DNA from: Azospirillaceae bacterium
Lineage (GTDB): Bacteria > Pseudomonadota > Alphaproteobacteria > Azospirillales > Azospirillaceae
Length of the DNA: 58,546 nucleotides
Direction: 5' to 3'
Assembly: GCA_028277115.1 (NCBI GenBank)
Contig: JANQHG010000230.1
Coordinates: forward strand, 1 to 58,546
Part shown: one piece after another, positions 46,152 through 55,260 of the stretch
How positions within the stretch are numbered: the first letter of the stretch is position 1
How the letters are laid out: each line of letters starts with the position of its first letter
Made by a program: the position numbers and the translations under genes
Notes under the pieces: model-generated
Seen by the model: only the letters and a program-made list of their open reading frames with translations
Database searches by the model: none
What the model was told of the DNA's origin: nothing

Positions 46152-46787
46152 TCACCGGTTGCCGGCGCGCCGCAGCAGGGTCTCGACGTCGCGGCTGCGC
46201 CCCTCGGCGGCCCACATCAACGCGTCCCGCCCGGTGAAGTCGGTGAGATCGACCCGGGCACCGGCGTCCAACAGGGCCCGCACCACCGCGGGTTGGCCGA
46301 ACCTGGCCGCGACCATCAACGCGGTCATGCCCTGTCGGTTTTCGGCATCGACCTCGGCACCGGCGACGATCAACCGGCGAGCAAAGGCGAAATCGCCGCG
46401 TTCGGCCACCCAAAACAGCGGGGTGTTGCCCAAACCGTCGGCACGATCCGGGTTGGCACCTTTGGTCAGCACCAAGTCGGCGAGCGCGAGATTGCCGGTC
46501 TTGGCGGCGATCAAGAGCGGGGTATGGCCGCGGGCGTCGGCGGCATCGGGGTTCGCGCCGCGCCCCAACAGCGTGCGCACCTGATCTAGATCGCCCCGGA
46601 GCGCGGCGGCGACGACATCCGGTGGTTGGAACAGCACCATCTCCGCGCGCGCGGCTCCCGGCGCGGCGATGCCGAAGCCGACCCACGCATCGAACCCGGC
46701 CGATCCCAGCGACACGGTCCCCAGCCACAGGGCGGCGATCGCCCACCTGGCGGGTCGCGACAACGCGCGATGCGCGGTCTTGGTCAT
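46152..46787 (-). CDS. Ankyrin repeat protein, secreted or membrane-anchored
   Basis: 211 residues from ATG 46787 (AGGAG 9 bases upstream; GTG 46793 possible). A hydrophobic leader (about 15-48) ends in AARAE, fitting a signal peptide. Residues about 57-205 form four to five ankyrin repeats (for example DARGHTPLLIAAKTGNLALA and GLGNTPLFWVAERGDFAFA). Ankyrin repeats bind proteins; the partner is unknown. It precedes the CobD-like gene by 22 bases, on the same strand. Confidence 0.85.
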   Translation of the reverse strand: MTKTAHRALSRPARWAIAALWLGTVSLGSAGFDAWVGFGIAAPGAARAEMVLFQPPDVVAAALRGDLDQVRTLLGRGANPDAADARGHTPLLIAAKTGNLALADLVLTKGANPDRADGLGNTPLFWVAERGDFAFARRLIVAGAEVDAENRQGMTALMVAARFGQPAVVRALLDAGARVDLTDFTGRDALMWAAEGRSRDVETLLRRAGNR

Positions 46788-47076
46788 CGACACCGTCTCC
46801 TTTGAGACACAGCTCTACGTTGACCCGCGCCAACGCCGATCCGCACCCACGACAGAGGATAAGCGAGTTCGTATGCCAGTCTAGGCGGAGCCGACGGCGA
46901 TCTCCAAGCCCGACGTGGTCCCGCCGGTCACACGGTCGCTTCGCGCCCTCCACCGTCCGACGGCACCGTCGAGGAGCGAGAATTGCCGATGGTCGGTGCC
47001 GTGCCAAGTGGAGGTTTGGTGACGCAGAAAAAAGAACGGGTTCGGTCGTCCGCTCGCGTTTCGGCCGGGATTGACC

Positions 47077-48483
47077 TCAATCGAGGAGCGGCCGGTCGGT
47101 TTCGATCTGAACCAATGCGGCCAGCAAGGGGCCGCCGGCGTCGCGCCGGACGAAACCGGTGGCGCGCTCGGCATCGACCACAGCCTTGAAGAAGGTCCGC
47201 CGCCAGCGATCGTCGTCGAACAGCGCGTCTTCGGCTTTGGCGCGCTGGGCGAGCAGGGTCGGTCGGCGATCGCTGTCGCCGGCGATCAACTGGTCGAGAC
47301 GGGTCATGACCGAGCGGGCATCGTCGCCGCGTCCGTTGGCGGCCAGCGCCCGCACCAGCGTCGCATAGGTTTCCGCGCGGATCTCGGGCTCGACGATCTG
47401 GTCGGCATAGGGTACGGCGAGCGACCCGTCACCGCGCGCCGCCAAGCGTCCGAGTACGGTCGGCAGCGTCCACGGGTTGGCGTCCTGAACGGTCCGCAAC
47501 AGGCCGAGCGTTAGATTGACGTCCCCGAGTTCGGCCGCGGCGACCGCGAGCTCCGGCGGGCAGCAATCGGCGCGACTCGCCCGGTCCTGCACGAATTGGC
47601 GGTCGACCGTGGCGCGAAACAGCGCCTCGGCGTCCGGATGCCGGCCGACCGCCAACAGGGCTTGAACCACCAGGCCCCGTTCCCAGTCGCAGTCATGGTC
47701 GCCGGCAAAGGCCTCGGCCTCGGCGGCGAGCGTCGCGGCCCGTTCGATCTGGTCATGCCACACCAGAATCTCGACGATGTCGGTCAGGTTGTAGAGGCGG
47801 GTCGAACAGGTGTCGATCGTCCGGGTCAGCGCGAGCGCGATCTCGATCTCGCCGGTCAGCGCGAGGGCGCGGGCGACGAACAGGTCGCGCTCGACCCCTT
47901 CGGGCGGGGTGCGGCGGCGAACCGCGGACAAGAACGGCGCAATAATCTCGCGCGCGCGCTCCGGCCGCCCCGACAGATGATGGGCGACCGCGAGCGACAA
48001 CCAGTCCCACCGCGCGGCCGCGATCGGCGTTTCGACCGGGGGCAGCAGCGACTCGAGTCGCTCCAGAAAGCACGAGGTCGATAGCGGGTCGCTGCACACC
48101 AGGGTGCGCACGCGGGCCTTAAATTGGAAAAAATCGAAGTCGCCGATGAACTGGTTGGTCATCAGCTGGACCGCGAGGTCGGTGTCCGGGTAGCGGTCGA
48201 TGATGCCGCGCAACAGGCGGTCGGCATCGCCGAGCAGGTCGCGTTCCCGCGTCGCCGTGTAGGTCCGGTCGGCTTGGTTGATCAGGCGTAACGCCGCGAT
48301 GAAGTCGCGGTTGGCCGCGGCGCGGTTCGGGAGCTCGGCGGCACCGGTGCGGCCGCTGCCGGCCAGACCAAGCGCCACCGACGCCACCAGCGCGATCGCA
48401 ACGGCGATCCCGTGCGCCGACGCGCCGACCACCACGTCGGCGCGTCGGCGTCGATCGTCTGGCCCCATTCCAAAGTCACCCAT
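47077..48483 (-). CDS. Secreted TPR-like helical repeat protein of unknown function
   Basis: 468 residues. A hydrophobic segment (about 22-42, GASAHGIAVAIALVASVALG) can serve as a signal anchor. The mature protein is nearly all helical with TPR-like spacing (for example WERGLVVQALLAVGRHPDAE and ALAANGRGDDARSVMTRLD). Pairs of Cys (CSDPLSTSC, DCCPP) may form disulfides, which fits a periplasmic location. No name can be given. Confidence 0.7.
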   Translation of the reverse strand: MGDFGMGPDDRRRRADVVVGASAHGIAVAIALVASVALGLAGSGRTGAAELPNRAAANRDFIAALRLINQADRTYTATRERDLLGDADRLLRGIIDRYPDTDLAVQLMTNQFIGDFDFFQFKARVRTLVCSDPLSTSCFLERLESLLPPVETPIAAARWDWLSLAVAHHLSGRPERAREIIAPFLSAVRRRTPPEGVERDLFVARALALTGEIEIALALTRTIDTCSTRLYNLTDIVEILVWHDQIERAATLAAEAEAFAGDHDCDWERGLVVQALLAVGRHPDAEALFRATVDRQFVQDRASRADCCPPELAVAAAELGDVNLTLGLLRTVQDANPWTLPTVLGRLAARGDGSLAVPYADQIVEPEIRAETYATLVRALAANGRGDDARSVMTRLDQLIAGDSDRRPTLLAQRAKAEDALFDDDRWRRTFFKAVVDAERATGFVRRDAGGPLLAALVQIETDRPLLD

Positions 48484-48730
48484 GGTCTCGACCGGCCGCG
48501 CCCGGACCTTGAACGCCGGTCCCGGTCCACGCGGGCGCTTCCGCCGGCGCGCGCGGCTCCAAGATGGAGGTAAGGGCGGAATGTGCCATTCTGCAGGCCG
48601 GTCGCCGCGGCCTCAGCGGTCTGTTGGCGATCGTGCCCCGGCCGCCACATTGACGGCACTGTCGGCGACGCCCAATTGACTTCGATTGTACCGGGCGTGA
48701 GCCTTTTCCTTGTTCGGGATGGGGGGTGCG

Positions 48731-49897
48731 ATGCCGACCATCAACCGGGTCGCCGAGTTCCATGGCGAGATGACCGCGTGGCGGCACGATCTCCATGCCC
48801 ACCCCGAACTCGGGTTCGAAGAAACCCGGACCGCGGCGTTCGTCGCGCGCATGCTCGACCGCTTCGGTCTTGCGGTCCACCGCGGTCTCGCCGGCACCGG
48901 GGTGGTCGGGACCTTGACCGGGCGGGGCGACAGTGGGCGGACGATCGGGCTGCGCGCCGACATGGATGCTCTGCCGATCACCGAGGAGACCGGGCTCGCC
49001 TATGCCTCGCGCACCCCGGGCAAGATGCACGCCTGCGGGCACGACGGGCATACCGCGATGCTGCTCGGCGCGGCGCGGGCGCTGGCCGAGACCCGGAACT
49101 TCGACGGCACCGTCCACTTCATCTTCCAACCGGCCGAAGAGGGCTTGGCCGGGGCCCGCGCGATGATTGACGACGGTCTGTTCGATCGTTTCGCCTGCGA
49201 CGCGGTTTATGGACTGCACAATTGGCCGGAGTTGCCGGTCGGGTCCATGGCGATCCACACCGGGCCGGTGATGGCGGCGGGCGACCGGTTCGAGATCACG
49301 GTGACCGGCCGCGGCAGCCACGCCGCGATGCCGCACCAGGGCGTGGACCCGGTGCTGATCGCGGCGCAGATCACGGTCGCGCTGCAAAGCTTGGTCAGCC
49401 GGATGCTGGACCCGATCGACCCCGGCGTGGTCAGCGTGACCCAGGTGTCCGGCGGCACCGCGTTCAACGTCATTCCCGACCGGGCTGTTCTGGGCGGCAC
49501 CGTACGCAGCCTGCGCCGGTCGACCCAGGACCGGTTGGCGCGCGGGATCGACACGCTCGGCCAGGGGATCGCGGCCGCGTTCGGCGCGACCGCGACGCTC
49601 GACTTCCGGCCGGGGTATCCGGTCACCGAGAACACCGCCGCGGAGGCGACGCTGGCGGCGGCGGCGGCCGAGCGGGTGATCGGTGCCGATCGGGTGGTCC
49701 GCGACGCGCCGCCGTCGATGGCGGCCGAGGATTTCGCGTTCATGTTGGAGCGGCGGCCGGGGGCCTATGTCTGGCTCGGCCAAGCCGGTCCGACGATGGT
49801 TCACAACCCGCGGTACGACTTCAATGACGAGATCCTGCCGATCGGCGCCAGCTATTGGGTGTCCCTGGTCGAAACGGTGCTCCCCCGCACCGGGTGA
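48731..49897 (+). CDS. M20 family amidohydrolase (hippurate hydrolase-like)
   Basis: 388 residues. HAHPELGFEE (about 20-29), ACGHDGHTAM and QPAEEGLAGA are the metal-binding motifs; the lid/dimerisation domain (about 175-295) is present. It hydrolyses N-acyl amino acids or aminoacyl conjugates. ATG 48731 is chosen, preceded by a G-rich ribosome site; a TTG at 48710 would add 7 residues. Its last 46 bases overlap the last bases of the converging ABC permease gene. Confidence 0.92.
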   Translation: MPTINRVAEFHGEMTAWRHDLHAHPELGFEETRTAAFVARMLDRFGLAVHRGLAGTGVVGTLTGRGDSGRTIGLRADMDALPITEETGLAYASRTPGKMHACGHDGHTAMLLGAARALAETRNFDGTVHFIFQPAEEGLAGARAMIDDGLFDRFACDAVYGLHNWPELPVGSMAIHTGPVMAAGDRFEITVTGRGSHAAMPHQGVDPVLIAAQITVALQSLVSRMLDPIDPGVVSVTQVSGGTAFNVIPDRAVLGGTVRSLRRSTQDRLARGIDTLGQGIAAAFGATATLDFRPGYPVTENTAAEATLAAAAAERVIGADRVVRDAPPSMAAEDFAFMLERRPGAYVWLGQAGPTMVHNPRYDFNDEILPIGASYWVSLVETVLPRTG

Positions 49898-50835
49898 CTG
49901 GCGGCGGCGGCTTTGGTCGTCCGTGCCCGCTTGATCCCGAGTCGCCGCCGCGGATCGAGCGCGTCTTGTAACCCGTCGCCCAACAGATTGAACGCGATCA
50001 CGGTGACGAAGATCAAAAACCCGGGGTAGATCGCGAGTGCTGGCGCGGTCCAGATCAGCTGCTGGGCGTTGGTCAACATGTTGCCCCAACTCGGCACTGG
50101 CGGGCGAATGCCGAGACCGAGGAAGCTCAACACCGACTCGAGCAGGATGATGTTGCCGACGGTAAGCGTGGTCGCGACGACGATCGGCACCGCGATGTTG
50201 GGCAGGATGTGGACCGCGAAAATCCGCACCGGCGTCGCCCCCAACGCCTCGGCGGCGAGGACGTAGAGTTGAGCGCGGGCGGCCAGCGTGGCGGCCCGGA
50301 CCAACCGCGCCACCGTGGTCCAGCCGACCAAGGCGATCACCACGACCAGGCGGCCAACCGCCGCGACGGACGGCGGCACCCCCAGTGACTCGATCCCGAA
50401 CACGGCGGGATCGATCGCGCTCAACACGATCAACAGCGGCAACAGCGGCAACGCGATCACAACGTCGGTCAAACGCATCAGGATCGCGTCCAGGCGACCG
50501 CCGACCGAGCCGGCGACCCCGCCGATCACGGTGCCGATCACCGCGGCCGCCAGCGCGGCGATCAGCCCGACCGCGAGCGAGACCTGGCCGCCCATCAAGA
50601 GGCGCACCAACACGTCGCGCCCGAGCGCATCGGTGCCGAGCGGGTGCGCCGGCGACGGCGCGGCGAAGCGGTTGAACAGATCGACCGTGGCCGCATCGGT
50701 GCCGAGCCACTCTGCCACCAGCGATGCCCCGGCGGATGCAGCGCAGAGCGCGACCAAAACGAACAGCGCCGCCACGGCGCCCGGTCGGCGGCGAAGCCGG
50801 CCGAACCACCATCGGCCGCCGCCCGCGCCGGTCAT
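49852..50835 (-). CDS. Peptide/nickel-type ABC transporter permease (DppC-like)
   Basis: 327 residues, about six membrane helices. HPLGTDALGRDVLVRLLMGG is the signature of DppC-type permeases, and EALGATPVRIFAVHILPN the EAA loop that docks the ATPase. The ATG overlaps the stop of the preceding permease. The tail past DALDPRRRLG is unusually long (about 30 residues) and overlaps the amidohydrolase gene. The substrate is unknown. Confidence 0.92.
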   Translation of the reverse strand: MTGAGGGRWWFGRLRRRPGAVAALFVLVALCAASAGASLVAEWLGTDAATVDLFNRFAAPSPAHPLGTDALGRDVLVRLLMGGQVSLAVGLIAALAAAVIGTVIGGVAGSVGGRLDAILMRLTDVVIALPLLPLLIVLSAIDPAVFGIESLGVPPSVAAVGRLVVVIALVGWTTVARLVRAATLAARAQLYVLAAEALGATPVRIFAVHILPNIAVPIVVATTLTVGNIILLESVLSFLGLGIRPPVPSWGNMLTNAQQLIWTAPALAIYPGFLIFVTVIAFNLLGDGLQDALDPRRRLGIKRARTTKAAAASHPVRGSTVSTRDTQ

Positions 50836-51797
50836 GACGACCGCGCGCCGAGCGCGATCCGGGGATCGAGCGCGGCATAGGCAAGGTCGGCGGCCAAGCT
50901 GCCGGCCAGCGTCATCGCGGTGACCACCAACAACGCCAACAGCGCGATGTTGAAGTCGTTGCCCAGCACCGCCTGGGTGATCAGCATGCCGACCCCCGGC
51001 CAGGCGAACATGGTCTCGGTGACCAGGGCGCCCGAGACCAGCATGCCGAGGTCGAGTGCGAGGATCGTCACCACCGGCACCAGCGCGTTGCGCAGGGCGT
51101 GGCGCCACACCACCCGCGTCTCGGACGCACCCTTGGCGCGGGCGGTGCGGATGAAGTCGGCGCTCAAGACCTCGCGCACCGCGGCGCGGACATAGCGGGT
51201 GTGGCTGCCGACCGACGCGACCACCAGCGTGGTCACCGGCATCACCATGCGCACCAGTGTGTCGGCAATGCCGCCGCCTGCGGGCGGCGCGATTCCGCCC
51301 GCCGGCAGCCAGCCAAGCGTGACCGAGAACAGCATGATCAACAACAGGGCGAACCAGAACGGCGGGATCGACAAGCAGGCAAAGCAGCCGAGGTTGACCG
51401 CGCCGTCGAGCCACGACCCCGGCCGCTCCGCCGCCGTGACCCCGAGCGGCAGCGCGAGCGCAAGCGACAGCACCAACGCCGGCACCATGAGGAGCAGGCT
51501 GTTGGCCAGCCGCGAGCCGAGGATCTCGGTCGCCGGCAGATGATAGAGGCGCGACTGGCCGAACTCGCCCGAGACCACCGCGCCGAGCCAGTTCCAATAG
51601 CGGGCCCACATCGGCTGGTCGAGGCCGTGGAGCGCACGCAACCGCGCCGCGTCGGCGCTCGACAACTCGGGCGAGGCGCTGATCATCAGATCGACCGGGT
51701 CGCCCGGCATCGCCCCGATCAGGACAAACACCAGCCCGCTCATCACCGCCAGGACGATCATCGCCTGGAGCAGACGCAGGGTCAGATAGCGGCCCAT
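50832..51797 (-). CDS. Peptide/nickel-type ABC transporter permease (DppB-like)
   Basis: 321 residues. MGRYLTLRLLQAMIVLAVMS starts with the usual first helix, GAMPGDP follows, and ARAKGASETRVVWRHALRNA is the EAA loop. It pairs with the DppC-like permease encoded next. No substrate-binding protein or ATPase gene lies in the window, so the transporter is incomplete here. It follows ubiD by 30 bases on the same strand. Confidence 0.92.
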   Translation of the reverse strand: MGRYLTLRLLQAMIVLAVMSGLVFVLIGAMPGDPVDLMISASPELSSADAARLRALHGLDQPMWARYWNWLGAVVSGEFGQSRLYHLPATEILGSRLANSLLLMVPALVLSLALALPLGVTAAERPGSWLDGAVNLGCFACLSIPPFWFALLLIMLFSVTLGWLPAGGIAPPAGGGIADTLVRMVMPVTTLVVASVGSHTRYVRAAVREVLSADFIRTARAKGASETRVVWRHALRNALVPVVTILALDLGMLVSGALVTETMFAWPGVGMLITQAVLGNDFNIALLALLVVTAMTLAGSLAADLAYAALDPRIALGARSS

Positions 51798-51827
51798 CGA
51801 TCGCGCGCCCGGGTGCCGCGCGGCCGC

Positions 51828-53381
51828 TCAGACGCCGCGGCGCGGTGCGGCCGCACCCGGCCAGATCGGCCGGCCGCTGCCGGGCAGGCCGTAGCGGCGC
51901 CACTTCGCCGTGACCTGGTCCACGATCTCCGGCGTCATCGCCAGCTTCTTGCCCCAGTCGCGACGGGTCTCGGGCGGCCATTTGTTGGTCGCGTCGAGCC
52001 CGACCTTGCCGCCGAGGCCCGACTCCGGGCTGGCGAAGTCAAGATAGTCGATCGGGCTGCCCTCGATCACCGTCAGATCGCGCGCCGGGTCCATCCGGGT
52101 GGACAACGCCCACATGACGTCGATCCACGACCGCACGTCGATGTCGTCATCGACCACGATCACCCACTTGGTGTACATGAACTGGCGCAGATAGGACCAT
52201 ATACCCATCATCACCCGTTTGGCGTGGCCGGGATAGGCCTTTTTGATCGACACCACCGCGATCCGATAGGAACAGCCCTCGGGCGGCAGCCAGAAATCGA
52301 CGATCTCGGGGAACTGTTGGATCAGGAGCGGGATGAACACCTCGTTCAGCGCTTCGCCGAGCACGCTCGGCTCGTCGGGCGGGCGGCCGGTGAAGGTGGT
52401 GAGATAGATCGGGTCGCGGCGCATGGTGATCGCCGAGATCGTGAACACCGGAAACGGCTCGACTGCGTTGTAATAGCCGGTGTGGTCGCCGTACGGCCCC
52501 TCGTCGCCGGTGTCGTCGAGGCTGACGTGGCCCTCCAGCACGATCTCGGCCTGGGCCGGCACCTTGAGCGGCACGGTGCGGCAATCGACCAGCTCGACCC
52601 GGCGGCCGCGCAGCAGGCCGGCGAACTGATACTCGGACAAGGTGTCGGGCACCGGGGTGACCGCGGCGAGGATGGTGCCGGGGTCGGCGCCGAGCACGGC
52701 GGCGGCGGGCAGCGGCTCGCGCTTGCCGGCGGCGGCCCAGCGGCGATGGTGCTGGGCGCCGCCGCGGTGGCGCAGCCAGCGCATCAGCGTGCGGTCGCGC
52801 CCGAGCACCTGCATGCGATAGATGCCGAGGTTGAAGTCGTCCTCGCGCCGGGCATCGGCGCGGCCCCGACTCGGGCCGGCGGTGACCACCAAGGGCCAGG
52901 TGATCAACGGCGCCGGCTCGTCGGGCCAGCAGCTCTGAATCGGCAAACGCCCGAGATCGATCCGGTCTCCGGTCAACACGACCTCCTGGCACGGCGCCGA
53001 GGAGACCGCGCGCGGGCGCATCGCCATCACGTTTCTGACCAGCGGCACCATCTCAAGCGCGTCGCGCACCCCGCCCGGCGGCTCGGGGTGGCGCAGGAAG
53101 GCGAGGGTCTCGCCGACCTCGCGCAGTTGGTGCGGCTCGCGGTCCATGCCCCAGGCGACCCGCTCGACTGTGCCGAACAGGTTGGTCAGGACCGGCATGG
53201 TGGCGAGCGCGCCGTCGGCGCCGCGTACCTGCTCGAACAACACCGCCGGGCCCTGTTCGGCGAGCAGGCGGGTGTGGATTTCGGTGATCTCGAGCACCGA
53301 CGACACCGGTTCGGTCACCCGGACCAGGCGGCCGGCCTGTTCCAGACGGTCGATGAACTCGCGTAGGGAGGCATAGGGCAT
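51828..53381 (-). CDS. ubiD: UbiD family decarboxylase
   Basis: 517 residues. [20 protein letters not shown] is the UbiD signature near the prenyl-FMN site, and [21 protein letters not shown] follows; the length is normal. It decarboxylates 3-octaprenyl-4-hydroxybenzoate in ubiquinone synthesis with the prenyl-FMN cofactor from UbiX, which is not in the window. The ATG at 53381 has no strong ribosome site. It precedes two ABC permeases on the same strand, a context without an obvious link. Confidence 0.94.
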   Translation of the reverse strand: MPYASLREFIDRLEQAGRLVRVTEPVSSVLEITEIHTRLLAEQGPAVLFEQVRGADGALATMPVLTNLFGTVERVAWGMDREPHQLREVGETLAFLRHPEPPGGVRDALEMVPLVRNVMAMRPRAVSSAPCQEVVLTGDRIDLGRLPIQSCWPDEPAPLITWPLVVTAGPSRGRADARREDDFNLGIYRMQVLGRDRTLMRWLRHRGGAQHHRRWAAAGKREPLPAAAVLGADPGTILAAVTPVPDTLSEYQFAGLLRGRRVELVDCRTVPLKVPAQAEIVLEGHVSLDDTGDEGPYGDHTGYYNAVEPFPVFTISAITMRRDPIYLTTFTGRPPDEPSVLGEALNEVFIPLLIQQFPEIVDFWLPPEGCSYRIAVVSIKKAYPGHAKRVMMGIWSYLRQFMYTKWVIVVDDDIDVRSWIDVMWALSTRMDPARDLTVIEGSPIDYLDFASPESGLGGKVGLDATNKWPPETRRDWGKKLAMTPEIVDQVTAKWRRYGLPGSGRPIWPGAAAPRRGV

Positions 53382-53510
53382 CGCGGGACGGATTTCCTCG
53401 CGGCGAACGGGCGGAGGGGTGTGGTGCGGGGGAACGAGCTTGGGCCGGGGGTCGGCGTCGCGTCAAGGATGCCTCGTGCCCTCGACGGAAACCGACGCCT
53501 GCTGCGAGAG

Positions 53511-53597
53511 ATTGGGGGCAAAGCCCCCATATCAGGGGGCGTTGCCCCCCGACACCCCCCACCAGGGGTTGCCCCCTGGACCCCGTTTATCCGGCGC
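53511..53597. repeat. Dispersed GC-rich repeat, copy E (inverted relative to D)
   Basis: TTGGGGGCAAAGCCCCCA, then a GGGGGCGTTGCCCCCC hairpin, ACACCCCCCACC and AGGGGTTGCCCCCTGGACCC. The reverse complement aligns with the second half of copy D at 42087-42158. It lies between ubiD and the small Cys-rich protein gene, in the 218-base gap where a terminator would be expected. Confidence 0.65.
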
Positions 53598-53599
53598 CG

Positions 53600-53821
53600 T
53601 TAATGGGGTCTGGCGAGTGGGCAGTCGGGCCGCGCGCACGCCGTCGGGGTATAGACGCCGCAGGTCGGGCACCGCACGGTGTCGTGGGTGACCAGGCGGC
53701 TGACGCGATCGCGCCGGGCGGCGGCGCGTCGGCTGGTCTGCAGCCGCTCGACCCACCGGAACACGGTCCAGACCGCGGCGATGATCGCGATCAGGGTCAC
53801 GAGCTTGGTGAAGCTGAACAT
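53600..53821 (-). CDS. Small Cys-rich single-helix membrane protein
   Basis: 73 residues. FTKLVTLIAIIAAVWTVFRW (4-23) is a membrane helix; the rest is basic and ends with CPTCGVYTPTACARPDCP, which has CxxC and further Cys that could bind zinc. It resembles short zinc-ribbon membrane proteins, but no role is known. The stop falls at the edge of repeat copy E. Confidence 0.6.
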   Translation of the reverse strand: MFSFTKLVTLIAIIAAVWTVFRWVERLQTSRRAAARRDRVSRLVTHDTVRCPTCGVYTPTACARPDCPLARPH

Positions 53822-53964
53822 CGGACCTGAGCCTTCGAACGGCGGGGGGGGGCGCGAGGGATTTTCCCGCTTGCGGGTCCCTTGTCAAACATCGCGGTTG
53901 GCGAGCGGTGACCACTCCTGTAAGGCTTGGACAAGGCCATCCTGCCGTCGGACGATCCTGAGCA

Positions 53965-55260
53965 TTGAAACAGAATTCAACACAACTTACCCGCTTGTCA
54001 CAAAGCGAGGTCGATGAGATTATACGAAAACACGAGATGTTGTATCTCGGGCGGGTCGGTGGTGCCCGGGCGGTGTTTTCGTTTTGCGACCTGCGCGGTC
54101 TCGACCTTTCCGGTCGCAACCTCGCCGACGCCGATTTCACCGGGGCGGTCCTGTCCGAGTGCAACCTGAACGGGACCAAGCTCGATCGCGCAATCATGTT
54201 CTGCGCCGACGTCCGGCGCGCCAACCTTGGACGCGCGAGCCTGCGCCGCGCCGACTTGCGCGGGGCGTGCTTGCGCGGTGCCTTCATGGTCGGTGCCGAT
54301 CTGTTCGAATGCGACCTGCGCGAGGGGGCGATCGCCGAAAAGGACCAAAAAGGCAACCTAAAGTTCCTGCGTCACGAACTGAAGCCGTCCGAGATGCAGA
54401 CCGTGGTGCTGGCCAACGCCAATCTGGAACGGGCACGGATGACCGGGGTGGTGGCGATCCAGGCGGATTTTACCGACGCGGTGATGCGTGGGTGCAAGCT
54501 GGTTCGTGCCAACCTTCGGCAATCGAAGCTGACGGGCGCCAACCTCGAAGGCGCCGACCTCTCGGGCGCGGACCTCAAGGGCGCCAATCTGAACGGCGCC
54601 GTGCTGGTCCGTACCACCATGACCATGACCGCGCTCGACCAGTGCGAAATGGACAACGTCCTGACCGACGAGCCGGTCGGCCATTCGCTGTCCGAACTTG
54701 AACGGCCGATCGCGGAGTTGATCGCCGATCACGCGCTGTGGTGCGAGAGCCAGGGCGCCGAGGGGGCGCCGCTGACCATCCGGGGCTTCGATCTGCGACC
54801 GCTGAAATCGCTCGCCAACGCCGATCTGACCGCGATGCGCGCGCCGGGCTGCGTGTTCTACGGCCTGGACTTGAGCGGCAGCCAGCTCCAGGGCGCCCAG
54901 CTCGAAGGGGCGGACCTGCGCACGGCCAAGCTCGGCGGCAGCGATCTGCGCGGGATCAATCTGCGCAACGCCAAGCTCAACAACGCGGACTTGCGCGACT
55001 GTAACCTCGGGCCTTTGTTGATCGGCGCCGACCGGTTGATGCCGGCCCATCTCGACGGCGCGACCCTGCGCTATACCGACTTGCGCGGCGCCGATCTGAC
55101 GCGGACGATGTGCCCCGGCAGCGATCTGTCGTATGCCAATCTGATCGGGGTCAAGCTGCGCCACACCGATTTTTCCGACGCGCTGCTCGACACCACCTTG
55201 TTCGGGCGCGGCGCGTTGCGCGACGCGATCGCCAACGGGTGTAAGGGGTTGGAGACGTGA
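53965..55260 (+). CDS. Pentapeptide-repeat protein
   Basis: 431 residues. Two blocks of A(D/N)LxX repeats (about 40-225 and 280-420) form right-handed quadrilateral beta-helices; a Leu/Glu-rich helical linker (about 228-270) separates them. Examples are [19 protein letters not shown] and [11 protein letters not shown]. Some pentapeptide proteins mimic DNA and protect gyrase, but the function here is unknown. The start is a TTG at 53965. Its stop overlaps the gltX GTG, so the two are translationally coupled. Confidence 0.88.
   Translation: MKQNSTQLTRLSQSEVDEIIRKHEMLYLGRVGGARAVFSFCDLRGLDLSGRNLADADFTGAVLSECNLNGTKLDRAIMFCADVRRANLGRASLRRADLRGACLRGAFMVGADLFECDLREGAIAEKDQKGNLKFLRHELKPSEMQTVVLANANLERARMTGVVAIQADFTDAVMRGCKLVRANLRQSKLTGANLEGADLSGADLKGANLNGAVLVRTTMTMTALDQCEMDNVLTDEPVGHSLSELERPIAELIADHALWCESQGAEGAPLTIRGFDLRPLKSLANADLTAMRAPGCVFYGLDLSGSQLQGAQLEGADLRTAKLGGSDLRGINLRNAKLNNADLRDCNLGPLLIGADRLMPAHLDGATLRYTDLRGADLTRTMCPGSDLSYANLIGVKLRHTDFSDALLDTTLFGRGALRDAIANGCKGLET

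Noticed and set aside
48476..50884. 802-codon minus-strand frame across the amidohydrolase
   Set aside because: Arg/Gly-rich mirror of the M20 gene.
51099..53366. 755-codon plus-strand frame across the permease and ubiD
   Set aside because: Mirror sequence; ubiD and permease motifs are on the minus strand.
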